Part shown: positions 43,388-53,060 of the stretch, in pieces
Layout: every line of letters starts with the position of its first letter
Numbering within the stretch: the first letter of the stretch is position 1
Assembly (NCBI RefSeq): GCF_038397775.1
Contig: NZ_CP151650.1
Coordinates: forward strand, 1,736,001 to 1,800,000
Origin: Pseudomonas sp. RC10
Lineage (GTDB): Bacteria > Pseudomonadota > Gammaproteobacteria > Pseudomonadales > Pseudomonadaceae
Reading direction: 5' to 3'
DNA: 64,000 bases
The notes under the pieces: model-generated
Told to the model about the DNA's origin: nothing
Database searches by the model: none
What the model saw: only the letters and a program-made list of their open reading frames with translations
Made by a program: the position numbers and the translations under genes

Positions 43388-44262
43388 TCAATCGCGATCA
43401 TCAACTCCGCTTGTTCCTCGAAATTGCCAACTGCGCTTCGGTGTCGAAAGCAGCGGACGTGCTCGGGATCACTCAATCCGGACTGAGTCGTCAATTGGGC
43501 AGTCTCGAAGCGCACGTTGGACAGGCGCTGTTTGATCGTCACGGTAGAGGGGTCACACTGACTGATACCGGGAGGAAACTGTTAGCAGTTGTCTCTGCCG
43601 CCTATGAAAACGTGGATAGCACCCTTTCAAGCCTGCGGGAACACCAAGGGATAACCGAAGGACACTTGCGCATCGCGACCATTCACACCTTGAGCTATTA
43701 CTTCGTCGCGGACGTCATGGCCGAGTTCATGCGCCAACTACCGCTCGTGAATATGAAAATGCTGGGCTGCAGCTCCCCTCATGTGATTGAGATGGTAGAA
43801 AACGGCCACTCGGATATCGGGTTCGTTTACGACACTGCCGTGGTGTCCGAAACGCTCGAGATTGCCCACTTGTTCGAAGAGCGAATGGCATTATTCGTTC
43901 ATGAGTCTTCTCCGCTAGCGGCGCTTACCGAAGTCGACTTAACAGAAGCTTCGCCTCCTCTTATCGTTTTTCCTCCCCAGTATGAGCTCCGGCGCATGTT
44001 GCGAAATGAAGGCGTGAATTTCGTTGTGGCCGCAGAAGTGGACACTGTCGATGCGATGTTCAAGCTCACCTCACTGACTCAAGGGCACTGTGTGCTACAT
44101 GCCAGCATGCCCGACCGATTGCTTGAGTATTACCGGTTGAAGCGAGTGACTATCACGCAACCGTTTTTAAGCAGACGCATCGTTGCAATTACCCGTCGCG
44201 GCAAGATGAAGAATAATCTGACCCATCTCATGTTGGCCCTTGCAAGATCCTCCTCACATTAG
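43384..44262 (+). CDS. LysR-family regulator
   Basis: 292 residues with a GTG start at 43384. The frame extends to 43174, but those 70 codons are unlike LysR. HTH SKAADVLGITQSGLSRQLGSLEAHVGQAL; effector domain from GHLRIATIHTLSYYFVADV. Codon use and GC are slightly lower than upstream, as in the following aldolase and MFS genes. Probably regulates the aldolase/MFS cluster downstream. Confidence 0.88.
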   Translation: MINRDHQLRLFLEIANCASVSKAADVLGITQSGLSRQLGSLEAHVGQALFDRHGRGVTLTDTGRKLLAVVSAAYENVDSTLSSLREHQGITEGHLRIATIHTLSYYFVADVMAEFMRQLPLVNMKMLGCSSPHVIEMVENGHSDIGFVYDTAVVSETLEIAHLFEERMALFVHESSPLAALTEVDLTEASPPLIVFPPQYELRRMLRNEGVNFVVAAEVDTVDAMFKLTSLTQGHCVLHASMPDRLLEYYRLKRVTITQPFLSRRIVAITRRGKMKNNLTHLMLALARSSSH

Positions 44263-44449
44263 GCGTCCAGTCATATCCGGTATGTGCTGGTGTTCATAGC
44301 TCCCGTACTCGTGCTCGTCAATACTCAGCCTTCGCTTCACATCCAGCTTACAGGCGGCGGTGTGTAGAGCGGTGTCAAATGGTTAAAGGGTTGGCACCTA
44401 CCGTGCCCGATGCCCTCTGTTTCTCGACACTCACAGAAGGTGAGCTCAA

Positions 44450-45256
44450 GTGAATAATTCGTTTCAGTTGGACAAGACAAGTTTAATGCAGCAATCCACT
44501 GCACTCATGGACAAGCATTTTGACGACAGTGTCTATACAGAAGAGCAAAAACTGGCGCTGACTTGCCGAATCTTATTCGATAACGGGCATGACTCTGGTT
44601 TGTCAGGGCAAATCACCTGCAGGGCTTCATCGCCGGGTACCTATCTCACTCAGCGACTGGGGTTAGGGTTTGATGAGGCCAGTCCCGAGAATTTGCTGCT
44701 CATTGACGAGGATTTGAATATCTTGCGCGGTCAAGGAATGGCCAATCCCGCCAACCGATTCCACTCCTGGGTGTACAGGGCGCGCCCGGATGTTCAATGC
44801 ATCATTCACACCCACGCTTTGAATACGGCAACGCTGAGCATGTTGGAAGTGCCGCTGGTGGTTTCACACATGGACAATTGTATTTTGTACGATGACGTTG
44901 CTTTCGCTAAGGCTTGGCCAGGTGTTCCGGTCGGCAATGAAGAAGGCGAATTCATGGTCAGGGAGTTGGGTGACAAGCACATGTTGCTGCTTGCACACCA
45001 CGGTATGCTGGTCACCGGGAAAACCATCGAGGAAGCCTGCGTGCTCGCCATTGCGCTGGAACGCGCCGCGAAGATGCAACTTATAGCTATGGCTTCGGGT
45101 GATATCCAGCCTATCGATCCAGAACTGGGGCTCGAAGCGAGGGAGTGGATTCGTCGACCCAAGCGTAACAGTGCCGCCTTTGCTTACTATGCGCGGCGAT
45201 CACTTCGTCAATACCCAGACTTACTCAACTCATACGTCGTGCCGTCTACGCGTTGA
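44450..45256 (+). CDS. Class II aldolase/adducin-family protein
   Basis: 268 residues with a GTG start at 44450 (AAGG upstream). ILFDNGHDSGLSGQITCRA (phosphate/substrate loop), zinc ligands in CIIHTHALNTATLSM (near 118-122) and LLLAHHGMLVTG (near 184-186). Could be an aldolase, a decarboxylase or an epimerase of a sugar acid; the exact reaction is not evident. Next to an MHS-type MFS carrier, which suggests uptake and cleavage of a carboxylic acid. Confidence 0.9.
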   Translation: MNNSFQLDKTSLMQQSTALMDKHFDDSVYTEEQKLALTCRILFDNGHDSGLSGQITCRASSPGTYLTQRLGLGFDEASPENLLLIDEDLNILRGQGMANPANRFHSWVYRARPDVQCIIHTHALNTATLSMLEVPLVVSHMDNCILYDDVAFAKAWPGVPVGNEEGEFMVRELGDKHMLLLAHHGMLVTGKTIEEACVLAIALERAAKMQLIAMASGDIQPIDPELGLEAREWIRRPKRNSAAFAYYARRSLRQYPDLLNSYVVPSTR

Positions 45257-45393
45257 ACCGAGAACATAACAGCTCGATTTATGAACTGGCTGGCCTCCGC
45301 AAGTTTTTAACTGCCGCACAATAAATCCAATACTGCGCAGTGACGCTCATGTCGCTGCGCACGAAGTTGAATTCACTTTTAAGTGCAGGTGTC

Positions 45394-46725
45394 ATGATGG
45401 GAAATATCTCACAGTCCCTTCCGCTGGATGTTGAGCAATCCACCAAGACTGAAGCGACAGAACGCCGACGTGTACTGATTGCCAGTGTCGTGGGTTCCGT
45501 ATTTGAATGGTATGACTTCATTATTTATGGTATTGCTTCCGCTCTGATATTCAATACATTGTTTTTCCCTAACAGCACACCACTGGTTGGGACCATTGCT
45601 GCGTTTGGAACATACGCCGCCGGGTATGCCGCTCGGCCTTTGGGTGGCATTGTGTTTGGCCATTTCGGTGATCGGCTAGGTCGTAAGGCCATGCTCTCAT
45701 TGACGTTGATGATTATGGGCGTGGGGACATTTTTAGTAGGGTGTTTACCGACGTTCACGCAAATAGGCATCTGGGCGCCAATATTGCTCATTGCGTTACG
45801 GTTCCTTCAAGGACTGGGCATTGGGGGAGAATGGGCTGGCTCCGTGCTGATGGCGGTGGAGCATGCTCCGTCCAATCGTCGTGGGCTGTACGGAAGCTTG
45901 GTGCAATTGGGATATCCGATAGGTGTCATCGCCGCAACGGCAGCTTTCTCGCTTGTAGGGATGCTTCCTAAAGAAGACTTTCTGAGCTGGGGATGGCGCT
46001 TACCTTTCCTGATCAGCATATTTTTTACCGGTGCCGGTTTGTACATTCGTAATCGAGTGTCGGAAAGCGCTATTTTTCAACGTGCCTCACAAGAGCCTCA
46101 CCCTGAAAAAATCCCGCTTGTCGAAATCTTGACTCAACATCGCCGGTCTTTTCTGATCGCTATTGGGCTCAAAGTTTCCGAGATTTCCTGGGTCAGTGTG
46201 CTCACGATCTTCGGGCTCAGTTACGTCACCGTTAACCTCGGGCTTCCTCGAAGCGTTATCCTGAACGGCATGCTATGCGCCGCAGCATTGGAGCTGGTTA
46301 CCATTCCCCTCTTCGGATTGTTGTCGGATATTTATGGCCGCAAAAAGCTATTTATTGCCGGCTGCGTGTTTACGATCCTGTTTGCATTTCCGCTTTTTCA
46401 GCTCCTGGATACCCGAGATCCGATGATCATCGCGGGAACTATCGCGATCGCTGTGAGCTTTGGGCAGGGTATTATGTTTGGCCCCGAAGCTGCGTGGATG
46501 TCGGAGTTATTCCAAACTCGCCTACGATACAGCGGGGCATCGCTAGGATTTCAACTGGGCGGCGCGATATCAGGTGGTCTCACACCCATCATCACAGCGC
46601 TGCTAATCAGCTGGGCAGGAGGATTGACTTGGTCAGTGTCGGTTTATCTGATCTGTACAGCGTGTATTACTCTCGTAGCGGCTTCCATGGCCCCCGAAAC
46701 CGCTGGCAAATCATTGAAGGAATGA
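45394..46725 (+). CDS. MFS transporter, metabolite/H+ symporter (MHS) type
   Basis: 443 residues with twelve spans. VVGSVFEWYDFIIYGIASALIF near 33-54 and GHFGDRLGRKAMLSLTLMIMG near 90-110 are MHS signatures (KgtP/ProP/ShiA group). RFLQGLGIGGEWAGSVLMAVEHAP is the second hallmark. Two adjacent ATGs (45394/45397); start chosen there with GCAGGTG upstream. AT-richer than most of the window. Likely imports an organic acid for the aldolase gene. Confidence 0.92.
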   Translation: MMGNISQSLPLDVEQSTKTEATERRRVLIASVVGSVFEWYDFIIYGIASALIFNTLFFPNSTPLVGTIAAFGTYAAGYAARPLGGIVFGHFGDRLGRKAMLSLTLMIMGVGTFLVGCLPTFTQIGIWAPILLIALRFLQGLGIGGEWAGSVLMAVEHAPSNRRGLYGSLVQLGYPIGVIAATAAFSLVGMLPKEDFLSWGWRLPFLISIFFTGAGLYIRNRVSESAIFQRASQEPHPEKIPLVEILTQHRRSFLIAIGLKVSEISWVSVLTIFGLSYVTVNLGLPRSVILNGMLCAAALELVTIPLFGLLSDIYGRKKLFIAGCVFTILFAFPLFQLLDTRDPMIIAGTIAIAVSFGQGIMFGPEAAWMSELFQTRLRYSGASLGFQLGGAISGGLTPIITALLISWAGGLTWSVSVYLICTACITLVAASMAPETAGKSLKE

Positions 46726-46760
46726 TCTTGTGGATCTGACGCGTCGCGATTTGATGGGGC

Positions 46761-47717
46761 CTATCGCTGATAAGTCTTTCGGTAGCTCGTCGGACTAACA
46801 CCCACGACAGCCGAGAAGTGTTGCCGCAGCGAGAGGCTGGTACCAAATCCGCAAGCAGTGGCAATTTTCTCGACACTGTCTTGGGTGGTTTCGAGATGCT
46901 GCTGGGCAGCTTTGATTCGCTCGTTGGTAATCCACTTCCCGAACGTCGAGCCGGTCACTCGCTTGAAGTGGCGGGTGAAGCTGCGTCTGCTCATCGCTAG
47001 TCTCTGCGCCACGTGATCAATCGACAATGGCTCGCCAAGGTTCGCCCGCAGCCAATCCAGAAGTTGGCTGAGGCGCCGATCGCTTGCCCCTTGCGGCACC
47101 GGCTGCGTGATGAATTGCGCCTGGCCACCCTCGCGGTGTGGAGACACGACGAGACGACGCGCGAGGGTATTGGCGGTCTCCCGACCATAAACCCGTCTGA
47201 CAATATGAATGCAGCAGTCGAGCCCCGCTGCCACGCCTGCCGAGGTCAGGACCTGTTCCTCTTCGACGTAGAGCACTTTGGCATCCACATCGATGTGAGG
47301 GAAGTCTTGCGCCAGTTGTGCCGCCCAGGCCCAGTGAGTAGTGGCCCGTTTACCGTTCAACAAACCTGCATGGGCGAGGACGAACGCACCCAGACAAAGC
47401 CCGACCACCAACGCGCCTCGGGCATGAGCAGCCTTGAGGGCTTCGAGAATTTGCTCGGGTGGAGCAGCGCTTGCGTCTCTCCAGCTCGGAACAACGACGA
47501 TGTCCGCTCCGTCCACCTGATCCAGCGCATGATCGCACTGAATGGCAAAGCCAGCATTAGTCATCAACACCCCGGATTCACCCGCGCACACGGTCAGTTC
47601 GAACCAAGGCGAGTCTCCCACTCGACGATCTTTGCCAAACACCAGGCAGGGGACTGAAAGGTGGAAGGGGCTGATTCCGTTGAAGGCAATGACTGAGACG
47701 TGCAGTGGTTTTGTCAC
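46761..47717 (-). CDS. GlxA-family AraC-type regulator
   Basis: 318 residues from a GTG at 47717; the frame reaches 47945 but the extra 76 codons are unlike the family. DJ-1/PfpI-like N-terminal domain (VTKPLHVSVIAFNGISPFHLSVP, LVVGLCLGAFVLAHAGLLNGKRATTHW) then AraC HTH (IDHVAQRLAMSRRSFTRHFKRVTGSTFGKWI, KIATACGFGTSLSLRQHFSAVVGVSP). Divergent from the secreted hydrolase gene at 47854, its probable target. Confidence 0.9.
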   Translation of the reverse strand: MTKPLHVSVIAFNGISPFHLSVPCLVFGKDRRVGDSPWFELTVCAGESGVLMTNAGFAIQCDHALDQVDGADIVVVPSWRDASAAPPEQILEALKAAHARGALVVGLCLGAFVLAHAGLLNGKRATTHWAWAAQLAQDFPHIDVDAKVLYVEEEQVLTSAGVAAGLDCCIHIVRRVYGRETANTLARRLVVSPHREGGQAQFITQPVPQGASDRRLSQLLDWLRANLGEPLSIDHVAQRLAMSRRSFTRHFKRVTGSTFGKWITNERIKAAQQHLETTQDSVEKIATACGFGTSLSLRQHFSAVVGVSPTSYRKTYQR

Positions 47718-47853
47718 GGATGATGGCCTTATCGAGATTGGCCCGATCTTAATGAAAAAGGGTAATCGGGCCAATGGCTTCGAGACGGCGATACATCCAC
47801 TCTGAGCGCATGTGCATTTCGCTGGGAAATGCGAACAGTCGAGATCAACCCAA

Positions 47854-48822
47854 GTGAAACTACCCACTCTGATCATGCTAGGAGCCCTCATGACGACGTT
47901 TACGCTTACCGAATCAGCGCAAGCGGCAGAGCCCGTGGCCTCCATCCCTTACACCAGCCAGTCCACGTCCTATCACTGGGAGAGAGTGGGCGGCGTAAAG
48001 GTTTTTTATCGCGAGGCGGGCCCGGCGGATGCGCCGGTACTGGTTCTCCTTCACGGATACCCATCCTCCTCGCGGATGTGGGAGTCGCTCATACCGCTGC
48101 TCGCTGATCGGTATCACGTGATTGCCCCCGATTACCCAGGATTTGGCAGAAGCGACGCGCCTTCCCCCGCGACCTACGCTTACACATTTGACCACCTGGC
48201 CGAAACGATGGGCACCTTACTGAGCCAGTTGCACATCGACAAGTACACGCTGTTCATGCAGGACTACGGCGGCCCGGTGGGCTTTCGGATGATCCTTAAT
48301 GCTCCTCAGAAACTTCACGGCATCATCATCCAGAATGCCAATGCCTATAACGAAGGGCTGGGCGCCAAATGGGCGAACATTGCCAAATATTGGAAATCAC
48401 CTTCGGAGCATCCTGAGCAGGTCGACGCGTTCACCGGATACGAGGGCACCAAACAACGCCATCTGGGCACAAGCCCTCATCCAGAGCGTTACAACCCTGA
48501 CACGTGGGAAGATGAGTTCGCGGCGTTGTCTCGTCCCGGCCAGCGGGAGATCCAGTCAGCCCTGTTGCTGGATTACCAAAACAACGTCGCCTCGTACCCT
48601 GAATGGCAGCGCTGGTTGAAAGATAATCAGCCGCCCATGTTGGTCATGTGGGGCAAGTTCGACCCGTCTTTCATCGTCCCTGGCGCCATGCGCTACAAGG
48701 ATGATGTGCCAGGTGCTGAGGTGCACATTCTGGACGCGGGGCATTTCGCGCTCGATGAACAAACCGAACAAATGGCGAGTTTGACTCGCGCGTTCATGGC
48801 GCGCATCGGCTCCAGCCAATGA
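47854..48822 (+). CDS. Exported alpha/beta hydrolase with Asp nucleophile
   Basis: 322 residues from the GTG at 47854, which gives a clear signal peptide (KLPTLIMLGALMTTFTLTESAQA, cut near residue 26). An alternative ATG at 47890 with a better SD (AGGAG) would remove it. LLHGYPSSS oxyanion loop, nucleophile Asp in FMQDYGGPVGFR, MWGKFDPSF with acid Asp and DAGHFALDE with His. An Asp nucleophile is the epoxide hydrolase/haloalkane dehalogenase type, not an esterase. Periplasmic if the long form is made. Confidence 0.85.
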   Translation: MKLPTLIMLGALMTTFTLTESAQAAEPVASIPYTSQSTSYHWERVGGVKVFYREAGPADAPVLVLLHGYPSSSRMWESLIPLLADRYHVIAPDYPGFGRSDAPSPATYAYTFDHLAETMGTLLSQLHIDKYTLFMQDYGGPVGFRMILNAPQKLHGIIIQNANAYNEGLGAKWANIAKYWKSPSEHPEQVDAFTGYEGTKQRHLGTSPHPERYNPDTWEDEFAALSRPGQREIQSALLLDYQNNVASYPEWQRWLKDNQPPMLVMWGKFDPSFIVPGAMRYKDDVPGAEVHILDAGHFALDEQTEQMASLTRAFMARIGSSQ

Positions 48823-48826
48823 ACAA

Positions 48827-50326
48827 TCAGCGCCGTTCCAACGCCTTGCTTAGACGCTGTACGGCGACTTCTGCTTCTTCGTCACCAAGGCCGGAAAAGC
48901 CAAGCAGTAGACGGGGACATTCGACGCGCTCTATGTGCATCGGGGACATGGGGGTGACGACCACACCTTCGTCCAGCGCGATACGCGTCAAGTGACGATC
49001 ATCCGTCCATGTCCCGGTACTCGTGACGGTCATGTGAACGCCCTGCTTAGGCAACTGCACGATCAAATGCTCGCCCAATTCTTCCTGTATCAGGCGAGCG
49101 AGAAGATCCCGGGAGTGCCGGTAGTTTTCGCGTAGCCGCCTCAGGTGCGCCGGGAAATAGCCTTCGTTGAGAAAATCAGCGACCACCCGTTGAGGCAGTG
49201 AGGCAGGGAATCGATCCAGGATCGGTCGGACAGCCCGAAAAGCAGGCACGAGATCGAGCGGTACGACCATGAACCCCACCCGCAGACCGGGCATCAATGC
49301 TTTGCTGAATGAGCCAACGTGGATCACCCGGTCGTGTCTGTCGAGGCCTTGAAGCGCCGCGATCGGGCGGCCCTCGTAACGGAATTCGCTATCGTAATCA
49401 TCCTCAATGATCCACGCACCTTTCTCCTGGGCGAACGCCAACAGTTGCATACGGCGCGTCAGCGATAGGGCCGATCCACACGGGTATTGATTGGACGGTG
49501 TGACATAGACCAAAGCTGGGGCCGGGCCTTCGTAAGTTTCAAGGGTGCGGGTGATCATCCCGTCCTCGTCCACGGGAATGCCGACAATTCTGGCGCCGTT
49601 GAGGACGAGTGCCTGCCGTGCGGGGGGGTAACAGGGATCCTCGATCAGTGCGGTATCCCCAGGCGAGAGCAACGTACGAATGGACAAATCGAGGGCCTGT
49701 TGGGTACCTGACAAAATGAACACTTGAGCCGCTGTGCAGCGCACGCCCCGCGACGCAGTGAGGTAGGCCGTCACTGCTTCGCGCAGGCCTTGTTCCCCCT
49801 GAGGATCTCGGTAGCCGTCGCGGGCTTGCTCGACGTGTCGGTGCGCCAGTTTTTTCAACAACACCGCTGTGCGCTCATCGTGAGCGACTCGGCCTGTCGT
49901 GAACGCCGCCTGAAGAGGGAAGTCGGTAGACAACTGGGTTGCCTGCTCGACGGCCCGCGAAATCTTGCGCGGCCCTACGACCGAGGCGCGCCCCAAGTGA
50001 CTGGAAACTCCACGCAACCCATCCCGGATGTTTCGAGTGACGTACGTTCCCGAGCCCGAACGACCTACGAGGTAGCCCTCCGCGATGAGCGTCTCGTACA
50101 CCTCGCTCACTGCGCCTCGTGACAATTGCCATTCGACAGAGGCAGACCGAGTGGAGGGAAGCCGATCACCTTGACGTAACGCGCCCGTGAGAATGCCCTC
50201 GCGCAATTGCAGATAGAGCTGCCGAAGTCGAGGTACGGAAGAAGACGTGTCGATGGCCGGCGCCCAACCGGCCGCGGCGCTTTCTCTGCGCATTCTTGTT
50301 TTCACAAGGTTTGAAGTGGCTCGCAT
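48827..50326 (-). CDS. MocR-type PLP-dependent regulator
   Basis: 499 residues from the ATG at 50326; a TTG start at 50368 is possible. GntR HTH (LRQGDRLPSTRSASVEWQLSRGAVSEVYETL), then aminotransferase-like domain with YVTPSNQYPCG, IIEDDYDSEFRYEG and PLP Lys in HVGSFSKALMPGLRVGF. Divergent from the MFS gene at 50390 and ends 5 bp before the convergent hydrolase stop. Confidence 0.9.
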   Translation of the reverse strand: MRATSNLVKTRMRRESAAAGWAPAIDTSSSVPRLRQLYLQLREGILTGALRQGDRLPSTRSASVEWQLSRGAVSEVYETLIAEGYLVGRSGSGTYVTRNIRDGLRGVSSHLGRASVVGPRKISRAVEQATQLSTDFPLQAAFTTGRVAHDERTAVLLKKLAHRHVEQARDGYRDPQGEQGLREAVTAYLTASRGVRCTAAQVFILSGTQQALDLSIRTLLSPGDTALIEDPCYPPARQALVLNGARIVGIPVDEDGMITRTLETYEGPAPALVYVTPSNQYPCGSALSLTRRMQLLAFAQEKGAWIIEDDYDSEFRYEGRPIAALQGLDRHDRVIHVGSFSKALMPGLRVGFMVVPLDLVPAFRAVRPILDRFPASLPQRVVADFLNEGYFPAHLRRLRENYRHSRDLLARLIQEELGEHLIVQLPKQGVHMTVTSTGTWTDDRHLTRIALDEGVVVTPMSPMHIERVECPRLLLGFSGLGDEEAEVAVQRLSKALERR

Positions 50327-50389
50327 TGCGGTATCCAAGTGGCTCTGTGTTCGTTCGAAAGTGCTCAATATTATCAGGCCACTTCTTTC

Positions 50390-51613
50390 ATGACAGATCG
50401 TTGGCTCACTATGCGGATTACGGCTATCGCTTCACTTTTCGCAGGCACCCTTTTCGCGGCAAGCGGGTACGGCGCAACCTTTTTGCTGTCGGCGTTTTTC
50501 AAAAGCATCGGCGGAAACGACCTCCACACAGGCATTGTTTTGGGCGCCGCGATGGCCGGTACGTTTATCGGTGTTCCGTTGGTGGGCTGGTTTTCGACGC
50601 GATACGACCCGGCCAGAATGAGTGCGCTGGCTTGCTGTTCGCTCGCGACAGGGTTTGCCATCCTGACGCACGCCGAGACCTTGGACTTCAGCATGTTGCT
50701 GGGTGCTGGCGGGCTCATAGGGCTGGGCTGGGGCATGTTCTATGCGGGTACTCCGATGGGGTTGTCTGAGCGCGTCAATGACGACGAGCGTATCCGCTGG
50801 TTTTCTCAGTTCGGCGCCTTCCAGATGGCCGGCATCGGCGGTGGTCCTGTCGTGCTGAACCTGATCATCAGTCACTCAGAGTTGTCGGTCAGAGCGGTCC
50901 TGACGTTCGTCGGCATTTCGTGTCTCCTCGCCGCGGTGTTGCTCTGGACATTTACACTTTTGTCGCCGGTCGCCCGAGGACCGGCGGCGCTGCGCGCATG
51001 GGTTCGTCCCATTGTTGCTATCCGGCGAACAGCCGCCATTCGCCCGATCCTGATGGTCGGTTGCGGTGCTTGCGTGTTTTCCGGGTTGCTGACATTCCAG
51101 ACGACGTTGGTCACAGGAACCGAAGCCAATGCGGCAACGTTTTATGCGATCAATGCCATCACCGTGGTGGTCGGACGCTTGGTCTTCGGGCCGCTGACGG
51201 CCTCGATGGCCCCCATCCCGCTGGCCGCTGGGCTGCTGATTTCGATGACACTCGGGATTGTTGCCATGTTCGGCGTAGCGCTGCATCCTGGTTTTCAATG
51301 GGCGAGCGCTGTGCTGATTGGCGTAGGCTACGGCCTGATCTATTCACTGATACAGACGTGGGTGGTAAACGACTCACCCGTTGCTCATCGCCAAGCGGCG
51401 CTGACTTGGTTTGTTTTGTCATATTTCGTGGGGATCTTCGGCTTCCCGGTATTTGGCGCGTGGGTTATCACGCATTTCGGACGCGGTGGATTCCTGTGCA
51501 CGTTGCTTGGGGCGGCGTTGATCGAATTGGCTCTTCTGCTGGTGAGTCGAAAGCGATCCGCTGACGCTTCATCCCAAAGCATTATCAAAATAGAGGAAGG
51601 CCGCGCACTATGA
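50390..51613 (+). CDS. MFS transporter between two MocR genes
   Basis: 407 residues, about twelve spans. ASLFAGTLFAASGYGATFLLSAFF opening, LGWGMFYAGTPMGLSERV in the middle, SRKRS after the last span. No diagnostic substrate motif that I recognise. Start uncertain (50390 or 50411); neither has a clear SD. Divergent from one MocR gene and 24 bp upstream of another on the same strand, so probably regulated by one or both. Confidence 0.85.
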   Translation: MTDRWLTMRITAIASLFAGTLFAASGYGATFLLSAFFKSIGGNDLHTGIVLGAAMAGTFIGVPLVGWFSTRYDPARMSALACCSLATGFAILTHAETLDFSMLLGAGGLIGLGWGMFYAGTPMGLSERVNDDERIRWFSQFGAFQMAGIGGGPVVLNLIISHSELSVRAVLTFVGISCLLAAVLLWTFTLLSPVARGPAALRAWVRPIVAIRRTAAIRPILMVGCGACVFSGLLTFQTTLVTGTEANAATFYAINAITVVVGRLVFGPLTASMAPIPLAAGLLISMTLGIVAMFGVALHPGFQWASAVLIGVGYGLIYSLIQTWVVNDSPVAHRQAALTWFVLSYFVGIFGFPVFGAWVITHFGRGGFLCTLLGAALIELALLLVSRKRSADASSQSIIKIEEGRAL

Positions 51614-51637
51614 GAGCGAGTCCGAAGAGGCGCCCTT

Positions 51638-53053
51638 ATGGCGCGTAACAAAGATGGCGTGCCGCTGTCGATCAAGCCGCGCGAAGCCGAGACCAAGCTG
51701 AACTGGACGATCCGTCACTTGCGCGAAGCGGTCGCTGACGGAAGGTTGCAACCGGGGGACAGGCTGCCAAGCCATCGTGATCTGGCGTTGCAATGGCAGG
51801 TGAGTAGGGGGCTCGTCACGACCGCCTATGAACAGTTACAGACGGAAGGAGTGTTGATCACTCGCAAGGGCAGTGGAACGTTTGTTGCTGAACTTGGTGA
51901 GTCATCCGCCAAAGAGTTGCCCTCGGACGAGGCGCTGGATTTTGAGCGATCTCCTATCGATATGCGTCTGCCGTTCCTGGCCAGGGAAGCCGACGTCAGC
52001 CTTTTCCCGATCAGTATTTGGCAGCGCCACGTCGGCACCGCGTTAAAGCAGGATGCGGAGGTCCTATTACTGGATAAAAGCCTCATGGGAATCCCCTCCC
52101 TGCGCCTTGAGGTCAGCACTTACCTGGCGTTTTCACGCGGCATCAAGTGTTCGCCTGAAGACATCATGATCACCACTGGCGCTCGGCACGCCATGGACTT
52201 GATCGCACGTGCGATGCTTCGACTCACTCGCGAGGTTTGGGTGGAAGATCCCGGCTACGCGCAAGCGAGTTTCATCTTCACCAAGGCCGGGTTGACCTGC
52301 ATTCCTGTTCCCGTAGACGAACAGGGTTTGATGGTGGATGAGGGGCGGCGCAAAAGCTCAACTGCAAGACTGGTATTTGTCACACCCGCCCATCAGGCCC
52401 CTACGGGGGTGTTGATGTCGCAGGAACGGCGAGCTCAGTTGCTGGCCTGGGCCAACCAACAGGATGGCTACATCATCGAGGACGACTATGACGGTTGCTT
52501 CACGTTTACGAGCGCCCGTGTCCCTTCCTTGAAGTCCATCGATGCCGATCAACGGGTGTTTCACATGGGCAGTTTCAACAAGCTGCTTTTTCCGTCATTG
52601 CGGCTCGGCTACCTCGTCATTCCTCCGGCGTTGCGTCGGGATCTGCAGGAGATCAAGGCGGCAAGCGGCTGGAGCACCGGCGCTCTGGAGCAGTTGGCGC
52701 TGGCTACGTTCATCCGGGAAGGATGCCTGTCCCGACACCTTAGACACGCTGAACGTGTTTACGCGCGCCGCTGCAGGTTAGCGATTGAGTCAATAGAGGC
52801 AGCCTTTGGTGAACGTATTGAGGTCACCGGAGCCCATGGGGGGGTTCATTTCTGCCTCTGGTTTGCCGAGACGGCCTTGGCCGAGATACGCACTTTGGCT
52901 CCCGCGTTAAAGGTTCAGCCCGTGCGACGCCTTGATTCGACGGGGGCGCTTGAGAGTGGTGTTGTCATCGGGTTCGCCTCGTTGAGCGAAGAGGTTATCC
53001 GGCGCTCGGGGGCGGTCCTCGGACTCGCGCTCCGCTCGGCAAAAACGCTCTAG
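51638..53053 (+). CDS. MocR-type PLP-dependent regulator
   Basis: 471 residues. GntR HTH (LQPGDRLPSHRDLALQWQVSRGLVTTAYEQL), aminotransferase-like domain with FVTPAHQAPTGV, IIEDDYDGCFTF and PLP Lys in HMGSFNKLLFPSLRLGY. GAAGAGG upstream of the ATG. Same operon as the MFS gene and convergent with the DAACS carrier (7 bp between stops). Confidence 0.9.
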   Translation: MARNKDGVPLSIKPREAETKLNWTIRHLREAVADGRLQPGDRLPSHRDLALQWQVSRGLVTTAYEQLQTEGVLITRKGSGTFVAELGESSAKELPSDEALDFERSPIDMRLPFLAREADVSLFPISIWQRHVGTALKQDAEVLLLDKSLMGIPSLRLEVSTYLAFSRGIKCSPEDIMITTGARHAMDLIARAMLRLTREVWVEDPGYAQASFIFTKAGLTCIPVPVDEQGLMVDEGRRKSSTARLVFVTPAHQAPTGVLMSQERRAQLLAWANQQDGYIIEDDYDGCFTFTSARVPSLKSIDADQRVFHMGSFNKLLFPSLRLGYLVIPPALRRDLQEIKAASGWSTGALEQLALATFIREGCLSRHLRHAERVYARRCRLAIESIEAAFGERIEVTGAHGGVHFCLWFAETALAEIRTLAPALKVQPVRRLDSTGALESGVVIGFASLSEEVIRRSGAVLGLALRSAKTL

Positions 53054-53060
53054 TTCAGGG

